Assembly (NCBI GenBank): GCA_020849725.1
Contig: JADLAZ010000196.1
Location: 1 to 11,132, forward strand
Source of the DNA: Chloroflexota bacterium
GTDB taxonomy: Bacteria; Chloroflexota; Chloroflexia; Thermomicrobiales; JADLAZ01
Reading direction: 5' to 3'
DNA: 11,132 bases
The notes under the pieces were generated by a model. That model worked only from the letters and a program-made list of their open reading frames with translations. It made no database searches and was not told where the DNA came from. How positions within the stretch are numbered: position 1 is the first letter of the stretch; each line of letters starts with the position of its first letter. The position numbers and the translations under genes are program-made. Shown one piece after another: positions 1 to 8,400 of this stretch.

Positions 1-851
1 AGTGGGCTGAGGCGCTCGGCTACCGCATCGTCGCCGCCGGCCGCGGCACGCGCTTCTATCCCTTCGACGCCGAGGGCCAGCCGGAGGAGGCGTTCGAGCG
101 CTATGGCTACTCGGCCGAACTGGTCGACCGGCGGCGCTTCAACCCGCAGATGTATAACTCGTTCCGGGATGGCTCTAAGGCCCAGATCGAGATGACGTCG
201 CTGGCGAATATGACCGGACTGGCGCCGGACGTGCGCGGTATGCACCAGCCGTCGGCCGGTGTGAGTGACCTTGCCCGCCTGTTCTGCCCGACTGCCTATG
301 GCGGCCTGCTGGCCCGCGAGGGCGTGGTCGAGCTGGCCAACGCGGTGGCGCCTGACGGCGTGTCGCTGATGCCGGACGAGATCACCAACGGCGTCTTCGT
401 CGTCATGGGTACCGACAACCCGATCCTGGGCGAGGACGCCGCTCTATGGGGCCTGCCGGGCCACGCTGGCCGCTTCGCCGCGCTCTACCGGCCGTACCAC
501 CTCTGCGGGATCGAGACGCCGCTGTCGGCAGTTGAGGCGGTACTCTACGGTCGGCCGACCGGCGCGCCGCGTCCCATGCCAACGGCCGAGTGCATCGCTG
601 TCGCCAAGCGCGACCTGCGCGCTGGTGAGATGCTCGATGGCTCCGGCGGCAAGACGGTTGTCGGCGAGATCGAGCGGGCGACCGTGGTCCGAACTGGCGA
701 TCTGCTGCCGCTGGGGTTAGCCTACAATGCGCCGGTGCGGCGCGACATTCCGCGCGGCCAGGCGCTGACCTATGCTGACGTGCGTCTCGACGAGTCAGCC
801 CGACATGTGCAACTGCGCCGCTGTCAGGATACCCTGACGGCGGCGCAGTGA
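1..851 (+). CDS. Homoserine-dehydrogenase-like oxidoreductase with C-terminal SAF domain (5' truncated by window edge)
   Basis: The reading frame is open from base 3, runs in from outside the window and ends at TGA 849-851, giving 282 visible residues. The N-terminal Rossmann NAD(P)-binding half expected for this family lies outside, so only the substrate-side and C-terminal parts are seen. Visible residues about 50-85 (NSFRDGSKAQIEM, then NMTGL) and about 164-175 (YRPYHLCGIETP) are typical of the group of predicted homoserine dehydrogenases with a SAF domain (COG4091-type). Visible residues about 196-262 form the SAF domain, with AKRDLRAGEML and later RDIPRGQALTYADV. Family knowledge points to an NAD(P)-dependent dehydrogenase acting on a small hydroxy or sugar acid. 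The true substrate is not established and this is unlikely to be the biosynthetic homoserine dehydrogenase. It is convergent with the SnoaL-like gene, only 14 bp away. The family call is fairly firm; the substrate is unknown. Confidence 0.82.
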   Translation, partial: WAEALGYRIVAAGRGTRFYPFDAEGQPEEAFERYGYSAELVDRRRFNPQMYNSFRDGSKAQIEMTSLANMTGLAPDVRGMHQPSAGVSDLARLFCPTAYGGLLAREGVVELANAVAPDGVSLMPDEITNGVFVVMGTDNPILGEDAALWGLPGHAGRFAALYRPYHLCGIETPLSAVEAVLYGRPTGAPRPMPTAECIAVAKRDLRAGEMLDGSGGKTVVGEIERATVVRTGDLLPLGLAYNAPVRRDIPRGQALTYADVRLDESARHVQLRRCQDTLTAAQ

Positions 852-865
852 CCGGATGGAGGCTA

Positions 866-1285
866 CTAAATCGCGCCGATCTGACGGAGGAGCGTGGCGC
901 GGTCGGCGTAGTTGTGCAGACTGATGAGTTTGTCACCTCGGAAGCGCCAGATCTCGACAAAGGTCAGCGTGACCGTTCGGCCGGTGGCAGGGATCGACGG
1001 CAGGCCAGGCGCTTCCATCGGCTGCGTATGGGTGGCGTGGAAGAGACACTCGTTCGCCACGGCGTCCGCGGTCGCGACCTGGCCGACGACCTCGACACGG
1101 CCGTCAGGGAAGGGCGCCTTCCAGAACGCCATCATCTGGCGGACTCCCTCTTTCCCGTGCAGCACCATGCCAAGGCCATCGACGACCGCCTCGGCGTCGT
1201 CGGCAACATGCACCAGCGTCGGCTCGAAATTGGTGCGGTTGAAATCGTCGTAGATTGCACGTGCCAGCGCAGCTGTGTCGACCAT
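866..1285 (-). CDS. SnoaL-like polyketide cyclase / NTF2-fold protein
   Basis: This is a 139-residue protein, the usual length for a single NTF2-like alpha+beta barrel. The N-terminal helix (residues 1-20) and the stretch around HGKEGVRQMMAFWKAPFPDG (43-62) match the conical-barrel entry of SnoaL-like 'ester cyclase' proteins. The C-terminal part, PATGRTVTLTFVEIWRF followed by the GDKLISLHNYAD strand and LLRQIG (about 99-137), is the classic end of that family. Members include polyketide cyclases, dehydratases, limonene-epoxide-hydrolase-like enzymes and many of unknown substrate; no specific reaction can be assigned. The ATG at 1285 has a strong Shine-Dalgarno GGGAGGG at 1297-1291, 5 nt upstream. 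The stop TAG lies at 868-866. It lies 124 bp downstream of thyX on the same strand, behind a hairpin and a CGTATA element, so it may have its own promoter. Confidence 0.85.
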   Translation of the reverse strand: MVDTAALARAIYDDFNRTNFEPTLVHVADDAEAVVDGLGMVLHGKEGVRQMMAFWKAPFPDGRVEVVGQVATADAVANECLFHATHTQPMEAPGLPSIPATGRTVTLTFVEIWRFRGDKLISLHNYADRATLLRQIGAI

Positions 1286-1290
1286 GGCAG

Positions 1291-1297
1291 CCCTCCC
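1291..1297 (-). promoter_or_regulatory. Ribosome binding site of the SnoaL-like gene
   Basis: Minus-strand GGGAGGG sits 5 nt before the ATG at 1285-1283, close to the ideal complement of the 16S anti-Shine-Dalgarno. It supports the chosen start. Confidence 0.7.
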
Positions 1298-1320
1298 GCC
1301 TCGATAGGTTCGGTGACGAC

Positions 1321-1342
1321 TAGGCGTCGTCTCGACGTCCTA
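1321..1342 (-). other. Stable hairpin between thyX and the SnoaL-like gene
   Basis: TAGGCGTCG (1321-1329) pairs with CGACGTCCTA (1333-1342) across a TCT loop. This gives nine base pairs with a single bulged T at 1338. There is no T-run on either side, so it is not a classical intrinsic terminator. It could be a U-less terminator for thyX, or a 5'-leader structure of the SnoaL-like gene if transcription starts at the TATA-containing site that overlaps its outer arm. Confidence 0.4.
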
Positions 1343-1409
1343 TACGGAGGCGGACCAGCGACGGAACATCGGCGCCAGTCGCTAGCCGACGCGCTGCCTC
1401 ACGAGGCGC

Positions 1410-2384
1410 TTACGCCCATGGTGCGGTGAGTCCCAGCAGCACCAGCTTGGCCTCCAACTCAGCCCGCTCGCGGTTGGGGCGGAGCTGACCGTCGGCACGC
1501 GGCAGCAGGCTGCGGCGCTCGGCTTCAGCGACGGCGGCCGCCGGCTGACCAGCGGTCAGGTAGCCGATGATGGCGACGTCGCCCTCAGTCAGCATCAGGC
1601 CGTTGACGGCATACTCGCGGAAGGCCTCCCAGGCCAGCGGACACCAGCGGGCGACGATCTCATCGCCGATCGTGCGCGCGTACTGCTGGATCTCCTCCTG
1701 GGCGTGGCTGTCCATGCGCAGGCGCAGGAAGTGCATCAGGTTGTGCAGGTCGATCTTCCAGTAGGCCTCGGTGTAGGTCGAGAGCGGCAGGTCCTTGCGC
1801 GCCTGCTCGCGGGCAACGCCGGCCACCAGGCGCTCCTCGTACACCGCGCGGGCAAGCGCCTGCACCTCGGCCTCGCGGACGGTCAGGTGCGCGCCGGTGG
1901 CGGCATCGAGCCGGCCGCTGCTGCCCTGCCGGTTCGCCGTCGATTGCTGTCGCCAGGCGTCGGGCGGTGTGCGCTGGGCCGCGTCGATGGCGACCGAGTA
2001 GCGCGTCGAGTACTCGTTGACGTTGGCCGTGCGATGGCGGATCCACTGCCGCCAGATGTCCATGGGCACGCGGACGTGCAGCTTGATCTCGCACATCTCG
2101 AACGGCGTGCTGTGGGCATGGCGCATCAGATAGCGGATGAGGCCGCGATCCTCGCGCAGGCGGCGCGTGCCGGCGCCGTAGGAGACGCGGGCGGCCTGCA
2201 CGATGGCGACGTCGGAACCCATGTAGTCGACGACGCGCACGAAACCATCGTCCAGCACGCGCAGCGGCTGGCCGAGGATGGCGTCGAGCGCCGGGACACT
2301 GTCGCGCGGCAGTGGCGCGGCGGCCGTCGTCGTGTCGGCGACGGCGCGCTCGCCATTGTCCACGGTGGGCGCGTCCGTACTCAT
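1410..2384 (-). CDS. thyX: Flavin-dependent thymidylate synthase ThyX
   Basis: ThyX makes dTMP from dUMP using methylene-tetrahydrofolate, with FAD and NADPH, in the cytoplasm. The protein is 324 residues from the chosen start. The family signature RHRX7S is exact: R116-H117-R118, seven residues (TANVNEY), S126. Other ThyX hallmarks are ARVSYG (65-70), STPFE (92-96), AREQARKDLPLSTYTEAYW (191-209) and the helix HFLRLRMDSHAQEEIQQYA (218-236), which carries substrate- and flavin-contacting residues. ThyX proteins are often 220-300 residues; here there is a low-complexity N-terminal extension (1-35) and a C-terminal tail after about residue 265. The frame is open 33 codons further upstream into the preceding gap. 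The ATG at 2384 is preferred because GAGAGGA lies 7 nt before it and the extra segment looks non-coding. It lies 89 bp downstream of the mannosyltransferase-like gene. Confidence 0.97.
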   Translation of the reverse strand: MSTDAPTVDNGERAVADTTTAAAPLPRDSVPALDAILGQPLRVLDDGFVRVVDYMGSDVAIVQAARVSYGAGTRRLREDRGLIRYLMRHAHSTPFEMCEIKLHVRVPMDIWRQWIRHRTANVNEYSTRYSVAIDAAQRTPPDAWRQQSTANRQGSSGRLDAATGAHLTVREAEVQALARAVYEERLVAGVAREQARKDLPLSTYTEAYWKIDLHNLMHFLRLRMDSHAQEEIQQYARTIGDEIVARWCPLAWEAFREYAVNGLMLTEGDVAIIGYLTAGQPAAAVAEAERRSLLPRADGQLRPNRERAELEAKLVLLGLTAPWA

Positions 2385-2391
2385 GGTTCCG

Positions 2392-2398
2392 TCCTCTC
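2392..2398 (-). promoter_or_regulatory. Ribosome binding site deciding the thyX start
   Basis: Minus-strand GAGAGGA is 7 nt before the ATG at 2384-2382. The longer in-frame start at 2483 has no comparable site and would overlap the end of the upstream gene. Confidence 0.65.
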
Positions 2399-2437
2399 GC
2401 GGTGGCGGTAGTTGTGAGTGACTGGCCGGCAGCGCTT

Positions 2438-2457
2438 GCCCACCGCCAGTGGTGAGC
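2438..2457 (-). terminator. Possible U-less terminator hairpin after the mannosyltransferase-like gene
   Basis: On the minus strand GCTCACC (2457-2451) pairs with GGTGGGC (2444-2438) across a six-base loop. It forms seven pairs including one G-T and begins 16 nt after the stop codon at 2474. No T tract follows, so it may be a weak terminator, a transcript-end stabiliser or a chance structure in GC-rich DNA. Confidence 0.3.
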
Positions 2458-2473
2458 GACCGATGTTGCCATT

Positions 2474-4033
2474 TCAACGCCACACATCCGCCCCGGTTCG
2501 GAGCATCGCTGGTCCAGCAGTCGGACCCGCGTCTGCGCCCGAATCGTTGGCGCCAGCCGGTTGCGGCTCCAGTCGGGCGTCAGCGCACCGACCAGGCCAC
2601 CAGGCCCGCGCGAACAGCGCTGCCGGGATGGCGATCAGCGCCAGTATGACCAGGGCGCTGCCCATGTAGGGCGCGAAGGGGAGCGACCACTCATTGGCAA
2701 CGTAGCGGAGCAGCGCGGTGGCGGACAGGGTCATGGTGGCGATCTGCCGGCGTCGATCAGTCAGCAGGGCGGCTGGCCCGAGCGCCCATGTCACGTACCA
2801 GGGCCAGAACCACACGGCCCCCGCTACCAACAGGAACGCCGTCGCATCGTGCCAGCCAAGGATCAGCGTCCCGGGCTGACGCCGGACGTGGACAGCGATC
2901 AGTGCATAGCAGGCTAGGAACGCGGCCGTGGCCGCCAGCCGGATGACGGGCACGGATACAGCCGGGTCAAGCGACAGGAAGCGCTGGCCACCGCGCAGCG
3001 CTACAAAGCCGAGCGAGTTGACAAACGTCACGCCGCCGGACGCGCGGACGATATGGAGGAGGGTGTTCGGCCCCTGCCAGGCCCAACCATAGCCGGCGAT
3101 CGCCAGCGCCACCGCTACCACGCCACCGATTGCGAGCGACCGCACAGTGGCCGAGTCGCGCTGGCGTACCGCGAAGATCAGGATCAGCGGAGCGAGGAGG
3201 ATTGCCGGCGCCTTGACGAGCGCGGCGGCCCCCAGGGCGGGCAACACGAGCCACCACCGTCGAGTGACGACCGCCCAGACGGACGCCAGCGCCAGCACGA
3301 CCATGACGCTATCGTTGTGGGCATTGCCGATCCACTCGATGACGACGAGCGGATTCCAGGCCAACAACAGCGTGCCGGACAGCCGGTGCGCCGGTGCGAC
3401 CACCGCCAGCATGCGCCAGACGAGCGCCGCCGCGATCAGATATGCGACCAGCCCAACTCCCTTCAGCACGACGACCGTTGTCAGAAGATCGCCGGCGCCG
3501 AGGCGGAAGGCGGCGACTTCAGCGGCGAGCCAGAAGGGGCCGTACGGCGACACCAGATCCGGCCACGCCAGCAGCCGTAGCCAAGGGCTGCCCGGCGTGG
3601 CGGCTGGTGTCGTCACAAGCGGGCTCACGCCCAGCTCGGCGAATTGCCAGCCGCGCACGACATAGTCATAGATATCGGTGGTCATGGCGGGCTGCATCAG
3701 CAGGAGCAGCAGCCCAAACACGATCGCCCAACCGAATACGATCGCGGTGCGCTGGCGTGTCACTGCCAGCCGGCGGCTCACCTGCCAGGCGAGGCCATAG
3801 ATCACCATCACGCCAATAAACACCGCAGTGTAGCCAGCCGAGAGCGCCACCCCGCCTCGCTGAAGCGCGAGGGCGAAGACGTCGCCCTCATTGGCGTTGG
3901 GGAGGGCTGATGCAATAACGGTTGGCATAAAGAACGGCATGACAAGCAGCACGCCGTAGGCGACGGCCAGCAGTGCGCCAAGGATATGCAATCGCCAGGT
4001 GCTTTCTCGGCCTCTCGGATAGGTCGGACTCAC
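2474..4033 (-). CDS. Polytopic GT-C-type mannosyltransferase-like membrane protein (GT87/DUF2029-like)
   Basis: From the chosen GTG start the protein has 519 residues and about 11-13 hydrophobic segments, the first at about 15-36 and the last at about 456-476, followed by a polar tail of about 40 residues. Conserved features of polyprenol-phosphate-mannose-dependent alpha-mannosyltransferases and DUF2029/GT87 relatives are visible: DIYDY (120-124) at the start of the large outside loop, SPYGP (162-166), WNPLVVIEWIGNAHND (226-241), VKAP (273-276) and WFWPWYVTW (408-416). By family knowledge such proteins transfer a hexose from a lipid-phosphate donor at the outer face of the cytoplasmic membrane during glycolipid, polysaccharide or glycoprotein assembly. 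Donor and acceptor are inferred, not shown. A longer reading starts at GTG 4081, but AAGGAG lies exactly 5 nt before GTG 4033. It may be transcribed separately from the hydrolase, 160 bp upstream. Confidence 0.85.
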   Translation of the reverse strand: MSPTYPRGRESTWRLHILGALLAVAYGVLLVMPFFMPTVIASALPNANEGDVFALALQRGGVALSAGYTAVFIGVMVIYGLAWQVSRRLAVTRQRTAIVFGWAIVFGLLLLLMQPAMTTDIYDYVVRGWQFAELGVSPLVTTPAATPGSPWLRLLAWPDLVSPYGPFWLAAEVAAFRLGAGDLLTTVVVLKGVGLVAYLIAAALVWRMLAVVAPAHRLSGTLLLAWNPLVVIEWIGNAHNDSVMVVLALASVWAVVTRRWWLVLPALGAAALVKAPAILLAPLILIFAVRQRDSATVRSLAIGGVVAVALAIAGYGWAWQGPNTLLHIVRASGGVTFVNSLGFVALRGGQRFLSLDPAVSVPVIRLAATAAFLACYALIAVHVRRQPGTLILGWHDATAFLLVAGAVWFWPWYVTWALGPAALLTDRRRQIATMTLSATALLRYVANEWSLPFAPYMGSALVILALIAIPAALFARAWWPGRCADARLEPQPAGANDSGADAGPTAGPAMLRTGADVWR

Positions 4034-4038
4034 GCCTA

Positions 4039-4044
4039 CTCCTT
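4039..4044 (-). promoter_or_regulatory. Ribosome binding site deciding the GTG start of the mannosyltransferase-like gene
   Basis: A perfect minus-strand AAGGAG is spaced 5 nt from GTG 4033-4031. This fixes the start 16 codons inside the longest open frame. Confidence 0.75.
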
Positions 4045-4088
4045 GAGACTGACCCGGGTCCGCCGGCAGCGCGGGTCGCACTCCGTGA

Positions 4089-4094
4089 TGTATA
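4089..4094 (-). promoter_or_regulatory. Candidate -10 element (TATACA) upstream of the mannosyltransferase-like gene
   Basis: Minus-strand CGTATACA lies about 55 bp upstream of the GTG start in the 160-bp gap. The -35 position, 17-18 bp further upstream, has no good match and falls on the 4109-4124 palindrome. If the promoter is real it could depend on, or be blocked by, a DNA-binding protein there. The same CGTATA string occurs in two other gaps of this window. Confidence 0.35.
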
Positions 4095-4108
4095 CGACTC
4101 TGGACCGA

Positions 4109-4124
4109 CGATCATTCATGATCG
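4109..4124. promoter_or_regulatory. Perfect 7-2-7 palindrome, possible operator
   Basis: CGATCAT (4109-4115), TC, then ATGATCG (4118-4124) is an exact inverted repeat in an otherwise GC-rich gap. It is AT-richer than its surroundings and sits where the -35 region of the candidate promoter would be. This geometry fits a dimeric helix-turn-helix regulator. A transcript hairpin after the hydrolase gene is the alternative, though the two-base spacer would force the loop to open. Confidence 0.4.
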
Positions 4125-4130
4125 CAGCCA

Positions 4131-4147
4131 GAGCCGCGCGGCGGCTC
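4131..4147 (-). terminator. GC-rich hairpin downstream of the hydrolase gene
   Basis: GAGCCGC (4131-4137), GCG, GCGGCTC (4141-4147) is a perfect seven-pair stem with a three-base loop. It begins about 47 nt after the hydrolase stop codon. No T-run follows on the minus strand, so termination activity is uncertain. Confidence 0.35.
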
Positions 4148-4193
4148 GGTCACCACGCGGCTCGTGTTTCGCCGGTGTCGCTCGGGTCGGTGG

Positions 4194-5420
4194 TCAGACT
4201 GGCGGCGGCGCGGCGTCCAGGCGCAGCAGGGTGGCCAGCAGCACGCGCGCGCCAGTGACGCAGTCATCGGCGGTGGTGAACTCGTCCGGCGCGTGGCTGA
4301 TGCCGCCCTGGCTTGGCACGAACAGCATCGCCTGGGGCGCGATGGCGGCAATGCACATGGCGTCGTGGCCGGCGCCGCTGGATAAGCGGCGTGTGATAAG
4401 ACCTAGATCAGCGCAGGCGGCGGCGATCTCGGCCAGGACTGCCGGATTGCTGAGCGTTGGCGCTTTGACTGCCGTCAGCGTCAGCCGGCCACCGCCGCTG
4501 GTGACGACTTGCCGCAGGGCGGCCTCGGCCTGGTTCAGCACCGCTTCGTTCAGGCCCCGGATCTCAGCGCCCAGCTCGACGTGGCCGGGAATGACGTTCG
4601 GCGCGTTCGGCTCGACACGCAGCGTGCCGCACGTGCCGACGATGGCGTGGGCCAGCGCGATGTCGCGCACCGCCATCACGATGGCGGCGGCGGCGACTAA
4701 CGCATCGCGCCGACCCGCCATCGGCGTCGTGCCGGCGTGGTTGGCCGCGCCGTCGCAGACGATCTGGAAGCGCCGAATGCCGACGATGCCCTCGACGAGA
4801 CCGACCGACTCGCCGCGCTCTGCCAGCACACCGCCCTGCTCGATGTGCAACTCGACATAGGCGGCGAAGCTGCCCGGCGCGCGGCGGGCTGCCGGCGCGG
4901 CATCGGGATCGATGCCGGCGTCGCGCAGGTGGGCGGCGACCGGCCGGCCATCGGGCGCCGGCTGCGCCAGATGCTCGGCCGCGAGTTGGCCGATCATTGC
5001 GCGGCTGCCGAGCGTGCCGCCGCCGAGTGTGGCCTCCTCGCACATGAAGTTCAGGACCGCGACCGGATGCCACAGCCGCCGGCCGGCCGTCGCCAGGGCA
5101 CGCACAGCGGCGATGGCCGCCAGCACGCCGAGTGCGCCGTCGAACCGACCGCCGTTCGGCACAGTGTCGGTGTGCGAGCCGATCGCCAGCGGCGGCAGAG
5201 TCGGATCGTCGCCGGGATAAAGCGCGATGGTGTTGCCGGCCGCGTCCCGCTCGATCGTTAGGCCGAGGGCGCTGAGTTGCATCTCGACCCAGGCGCGCCC
5301 GGCCAGGTCGGCCGGCGTGTAGGCCACGCGATCGACGCCGCCCATGGCGTTGCCGCCAATGCGGGCCAGGTCGTCGAGGTCGCGCAGCAGGCGGTCGGCG
5401 TCGATCGTTGGCGCCACCAT
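4194..5420 (-). CDS. M20-family Zn-dependent amidohydrolase (N-carbamoyl-amino-acid hydrolase / allantoate amidohydrolase type)
   Basis: The 408-residue length is typical for the hydantoinase/carbamoylase branch of family M20. The complete bimetal ligand set can be read: H83 in GSHTDTV, D94 in FDGALG, E128/E129 in MCEEA, H192 in ELHIEQG and H376 in SHAPDE. Branch-specific residues include HAGTTPM (228-234) in the lid/dimer domain, PNAPNVIPG (271-279), R288 and GAGHDA (349-354). The AllC/HyuC/beta-ureidopropionase branch hydrolyses N-carbamoyl or ureido amides, releasing ammonia and CO2 from carbamoyl substrates. Which substrate applies cannot be decided from sequence, and no hydantoinase or allantoinase gene is nearby. 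It is cytoplasmic, with no signal peptide. The ATG at 5420 has an AGGGGGTGA site a few bases upstream. RecQ ends 44 bp upstream on the same strand, so co-transcription is possible. Confidence 0.93.
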   Translation of the reverse strand: MVAPTIDADRLLRDLDDLARIGGNAMGGVDRVAYTPADLAGRAWVEMQLSALGLTIERDAAGNTIALYPGDDPTLPPLAIGSHTDTVPNGGRFDGALGVLAAIAAVRALATAGRRLWHPVAVLNFMCEEATLGGGTLGSRAMIGQLAAEHLAQPAPDGRPVAAHLRDAGIDPDAAPAARRAPGSFAAYVELHIEQGGVLAERGESVGLVEGIVGIRRFQIVCDGAANHAGTTPMAGRRDALVAAAAIVMAVRDIALAHAIVGTCGTLRVEPNAPNVIPGHVELGAEIRGLNEAVLNQAEAALRQVVTSGGGRLTLTAVKAPTLSNPAVLAEIAAACADLGLITRRLSSGAGHDAMCIAAIAPQAMLFVPSQGGISHAPDEFTTADDCVTGARVLLATLLRLDAAPPPV

Positions 5421-5464
5421 TTGATCACCCCCTGGAGCGACTGGTTAGAGGCATCACCGGCGCC

Positions 5465-8400
5465 TCAAGCGCCGTCAAGCCTGACCGGCGCGGCCAGCAG
5501 TCGCAACAGGTCGGACCCGTACCGCTCGATCTTGGCCGGACCCAGGCCCGACACCGTTGCCAGATCGTCAAGCGAGCGCGGCGAAGTGGCGACGAGGTTT
5601 ATGAGAGCGGCGTTGTGGAGGATAACGTAGGCCGGCACACCCTCAGCGGTGGCGCGCTCGGTGCGCCAGCGCCGCAGCCGCTCGAACAGGAGATGCTCCT
5701 CCGGTTCCCACTCCTCCATGGCGTCAGCGTCGACTGTGCGCGGCGCGGCCCGGGTGGCGCGATCGGCACGACCCGGTCGGGGCGTTACCATCGGGTCGGC
5801 GTGCGGCGCGAGGTCGTCCGGCGTGGCCGCGCGCCCGTCGTCGGTCAGTGACAACAGCCGGTAGTCGTGCGTGTCGTCGCGGTGAAGATACCCGGCGGCG
5901 ATGAGACGGTCGAGCAGTGCGTCGATGCGCGCGGTCGGCAGATGCGCCAATGCGCCGAAGGACGACGAGCGGTCGGCCTTGATTGTGCTCTGGATCGAGC
6001 CGTGCAGCAGGCGGGTCAGGCCGGTCTTGCCGACCGGGAACGGCAGCGTCCGCACCGCTGCCAGCACCATCGCGGCGTCGGCCGCCGTCGCGGTGCGTGT
6101 GGCCGGGCGCGCGGCAACCGCGGGAGCGGCTGCGGTCGCGCCGTGGCTGGCACGAGTGGTGCAGAGGTCGCAGGCGTCGCCGCAGGGCGTCAGGTGCTCG
6201 TCGAAGTGGGCGGCCAGCACGGTGTGGCGGCACGTGCGCGCATCGAGATAGCCCGCCAGCGACTTCAGCCGGCGCTGGTTCTCGGCGCGCAGGTCGCCGA
6301 GCAGACGCTGGAGGCGCTGCTCAGTGTCGCGTGGCTGCGGCAGCAGCTCCAGGCACGTCTCCCGGTCGCGGCCGCGCACCACCAGCAGGCCGGCCTCGGC
6401 CCACTCGTCCAGCCGTCGCTCCAGATCGGTCGGCGCCAGCGCCAGTGCCTCGGCCAGCCGCGCCGTCCGCAGCAGCGCGCCGCCCTCGTGATCGCCGGCC
6501 AGGTCGCGCAGGCGCGTCAGGAGCGGGTCGTCGGACGCTGCGGCCGCCGGCCGGAAGCGCAGGGTGACATCGCGTGGCGCATCTGGGTGCCGTGCCAGCA
6601 GACCGGCGCGCTCCAGCAGGCCGATGACGACGCCGAGATCGATGTTCTCCAGGTCGACCGTCGGCGCCAGCACGGCGGTCGGGTTGGCGATCACCCAGCG
6701 GCTCTCGTCCTGGCGGGCGCGGGTGACGAGCCGCTGGTGGACCGTCGCCAGTGTTGCCACGTCAAGCTGGTCGTCACGACTCCAGCGCTTCAGGTTGGCC
6801 AGGTCGGCCGACGTGTACAACAGCGCGCACAGCGCGGTCCCACCGTCGCGGCCAGCGCGGCCGCTCTCCTGGGCGTACGCCTCGAGCGACTTCGGCGGGC
6901 TGAGATGGACAATGAAGCGGACATTGCGCTTGTCGACACCCATGCCGAAGGCGACGGTGGCGACGATCACCCGCAGCCGGCCGGCCATGAAGTCGTCCTG
7001 AATGGCGGCGCGCTCGTCGCGGTCCAGGCCGGCATGGTAGTAGTTTGCCTGCACCCGCTCGCGCCGCAGCACGGCCGCCATCTGCTCGCACAGCTCGCGT
7101 GACGAGGCGTAGACGATGCCCGAGCCGGTCGTCCGGCGGCACAGGTCGACGACGGCGCGCAGCTTGGCCTCGCGGTCCGGCAGGCGACTGACGAGGTAGC
7201 GCAGATTGGGGCGGAAGACCGACGTCTGCACGCGCGCCAGCGGCCGGCGCATCTGGCGCTCGATGTCGGCGGCCAGCGCCGGTGTGGCCGTGGCCGTCAT
7301 CGCCAGCAGGCGGGGCGTGCCGACGGCTGCCGCGGCGCGTGGGATGAACAGGTAGTCCGGCCGGAAGTCGTGGCCCCACAGGCTGATGCAGTGGGCCTCA
7401 TCGACGACGAGCAGGCTGACGCCCGCAGCGCGCAGCGCCGACAGGAAACTGCCGGAGCGCAGCCGCTCCGGCGCGACATAGACGAGCTTGTAGCGGCCGG
7501 CGCGCACGCCGTCGAGGCGAGCGCGCAGCTCATCCAGCTCCAGCGTGCTATTGATCAACGTGCTGACGGCGGCGACGGCTGGCGGCAACGAGTCGACCTG
7601 GTCCTTCATCAGCGCGATCAACGGTGAGATGACGACGGTCGTGCCCGGCAGCGCCAGCGCCGCCACCTGATAGCAGAGCGACTTGCCGGCGCCAGTCGGC
7701 ATCGTCGCCAGCGTGTCGACGCCGGCCAGTGTCCGGGCGATGACATCGGCCTGCCCCGGGCGCAGCCGTGCGTGGCCGAACTGGTCGCGCACCAGCGCCA
7801 GCACCTCGGCCGGCAGCGTCGTCCCATCGGCGGCCGGCGCCGCTGTGGCGGTGGGCGGATTGAACGCGGCGACCGGTGGTGGCGCGTGGCCGGCCAGACC
7901 AGCCACCGGCGCCGGGTCGGGCGGTGGCGTGGCAGATGGCGCGAGGAGATTCATGACCGCGCGCCAGGTCGCCGTGTGGCGCTGGCGCCAGCCCGCGCGG
8001 GCGCGCTCGCGCAGTTCAGCGGCCATGGCTGGCTGGTCGAGCGCGTCGGCCAGGTCGGCCAGGTCGGTCAGGGTGGCGGGCGGGGCAGAGGTTGCTTCGG
8101 CCACCAGGCGCGTCAACCGTGTCACCGCCTGGTCGCGTCGCCCCTCAGCCCACTCGACGCGCGCCAGCACGCGTTTGGCAGCGGCGTTATCGGGGCTGCC
8201 AATGCGGGCGCGCTCGATGGCCGACCGTGCCGCGTCAGGCTTGTTCCTGGCCAGCGCCACCATAGCCGCCGCTGCCAGCAGGTCCGGGTCGGCCGGGCGC
8301 GCCGCCAGCACGACCGCTATCGTGCGCTCGGCCGTGCCGACCATGCACCTGGCCAGCATCGTCAGGACGAGATCGGCCTGGTTGATCCCGTCGGGGAAGC

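Noticed and set aside
403..960. 185-codon minus-strand open frame over the SAF-domain gene
   Set aside because: It is Arg/Ser-rich, overlaps two supported genes and has no recognisable domain.
1391..1409. Hairpin immediately after the thyX stop codon as a terminator
   Set aside because: The stem is short (about four to six pairs with a bulge) and no T-run follows, so it is indistinguishable from background in DNA this GC-rich.
848..1429. 193-codon plus-strand open frame over the SnoaL-like gene
   Set aside because: It is antisense to a protein with clear family features and a strong ribosome binding site.
1704..2411. 235-codon plus-strand open frame over thyX
   Set aside because: It is antisense to thyX, which carries an exact RHRX7S signature.
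2385..2483. Longer N-terminus for ThyX
   Set aside because: The extra 33 codons have no ribosome binding site, overlap the end of the upstream gene and look unlike ThyX. GAGAGGA before the ATG at 2384 marks the start.
3973..4860. 295-codon plus-strand open frame over the mannosyltransferase start and the hydrolase
   Set aside because: It crosses two well-supported minus-strand genes and their gap, and its low-complexity composition indicates a shadow frame.
5867..7102. 411-codon open frame on the plus strand inside recQ
   Set aside because: It lies wholly antisense to the RecQ helicase core with intact motifs. The Arg/Ala/Gln-rich composition is typical of GC-rich shadow frames.
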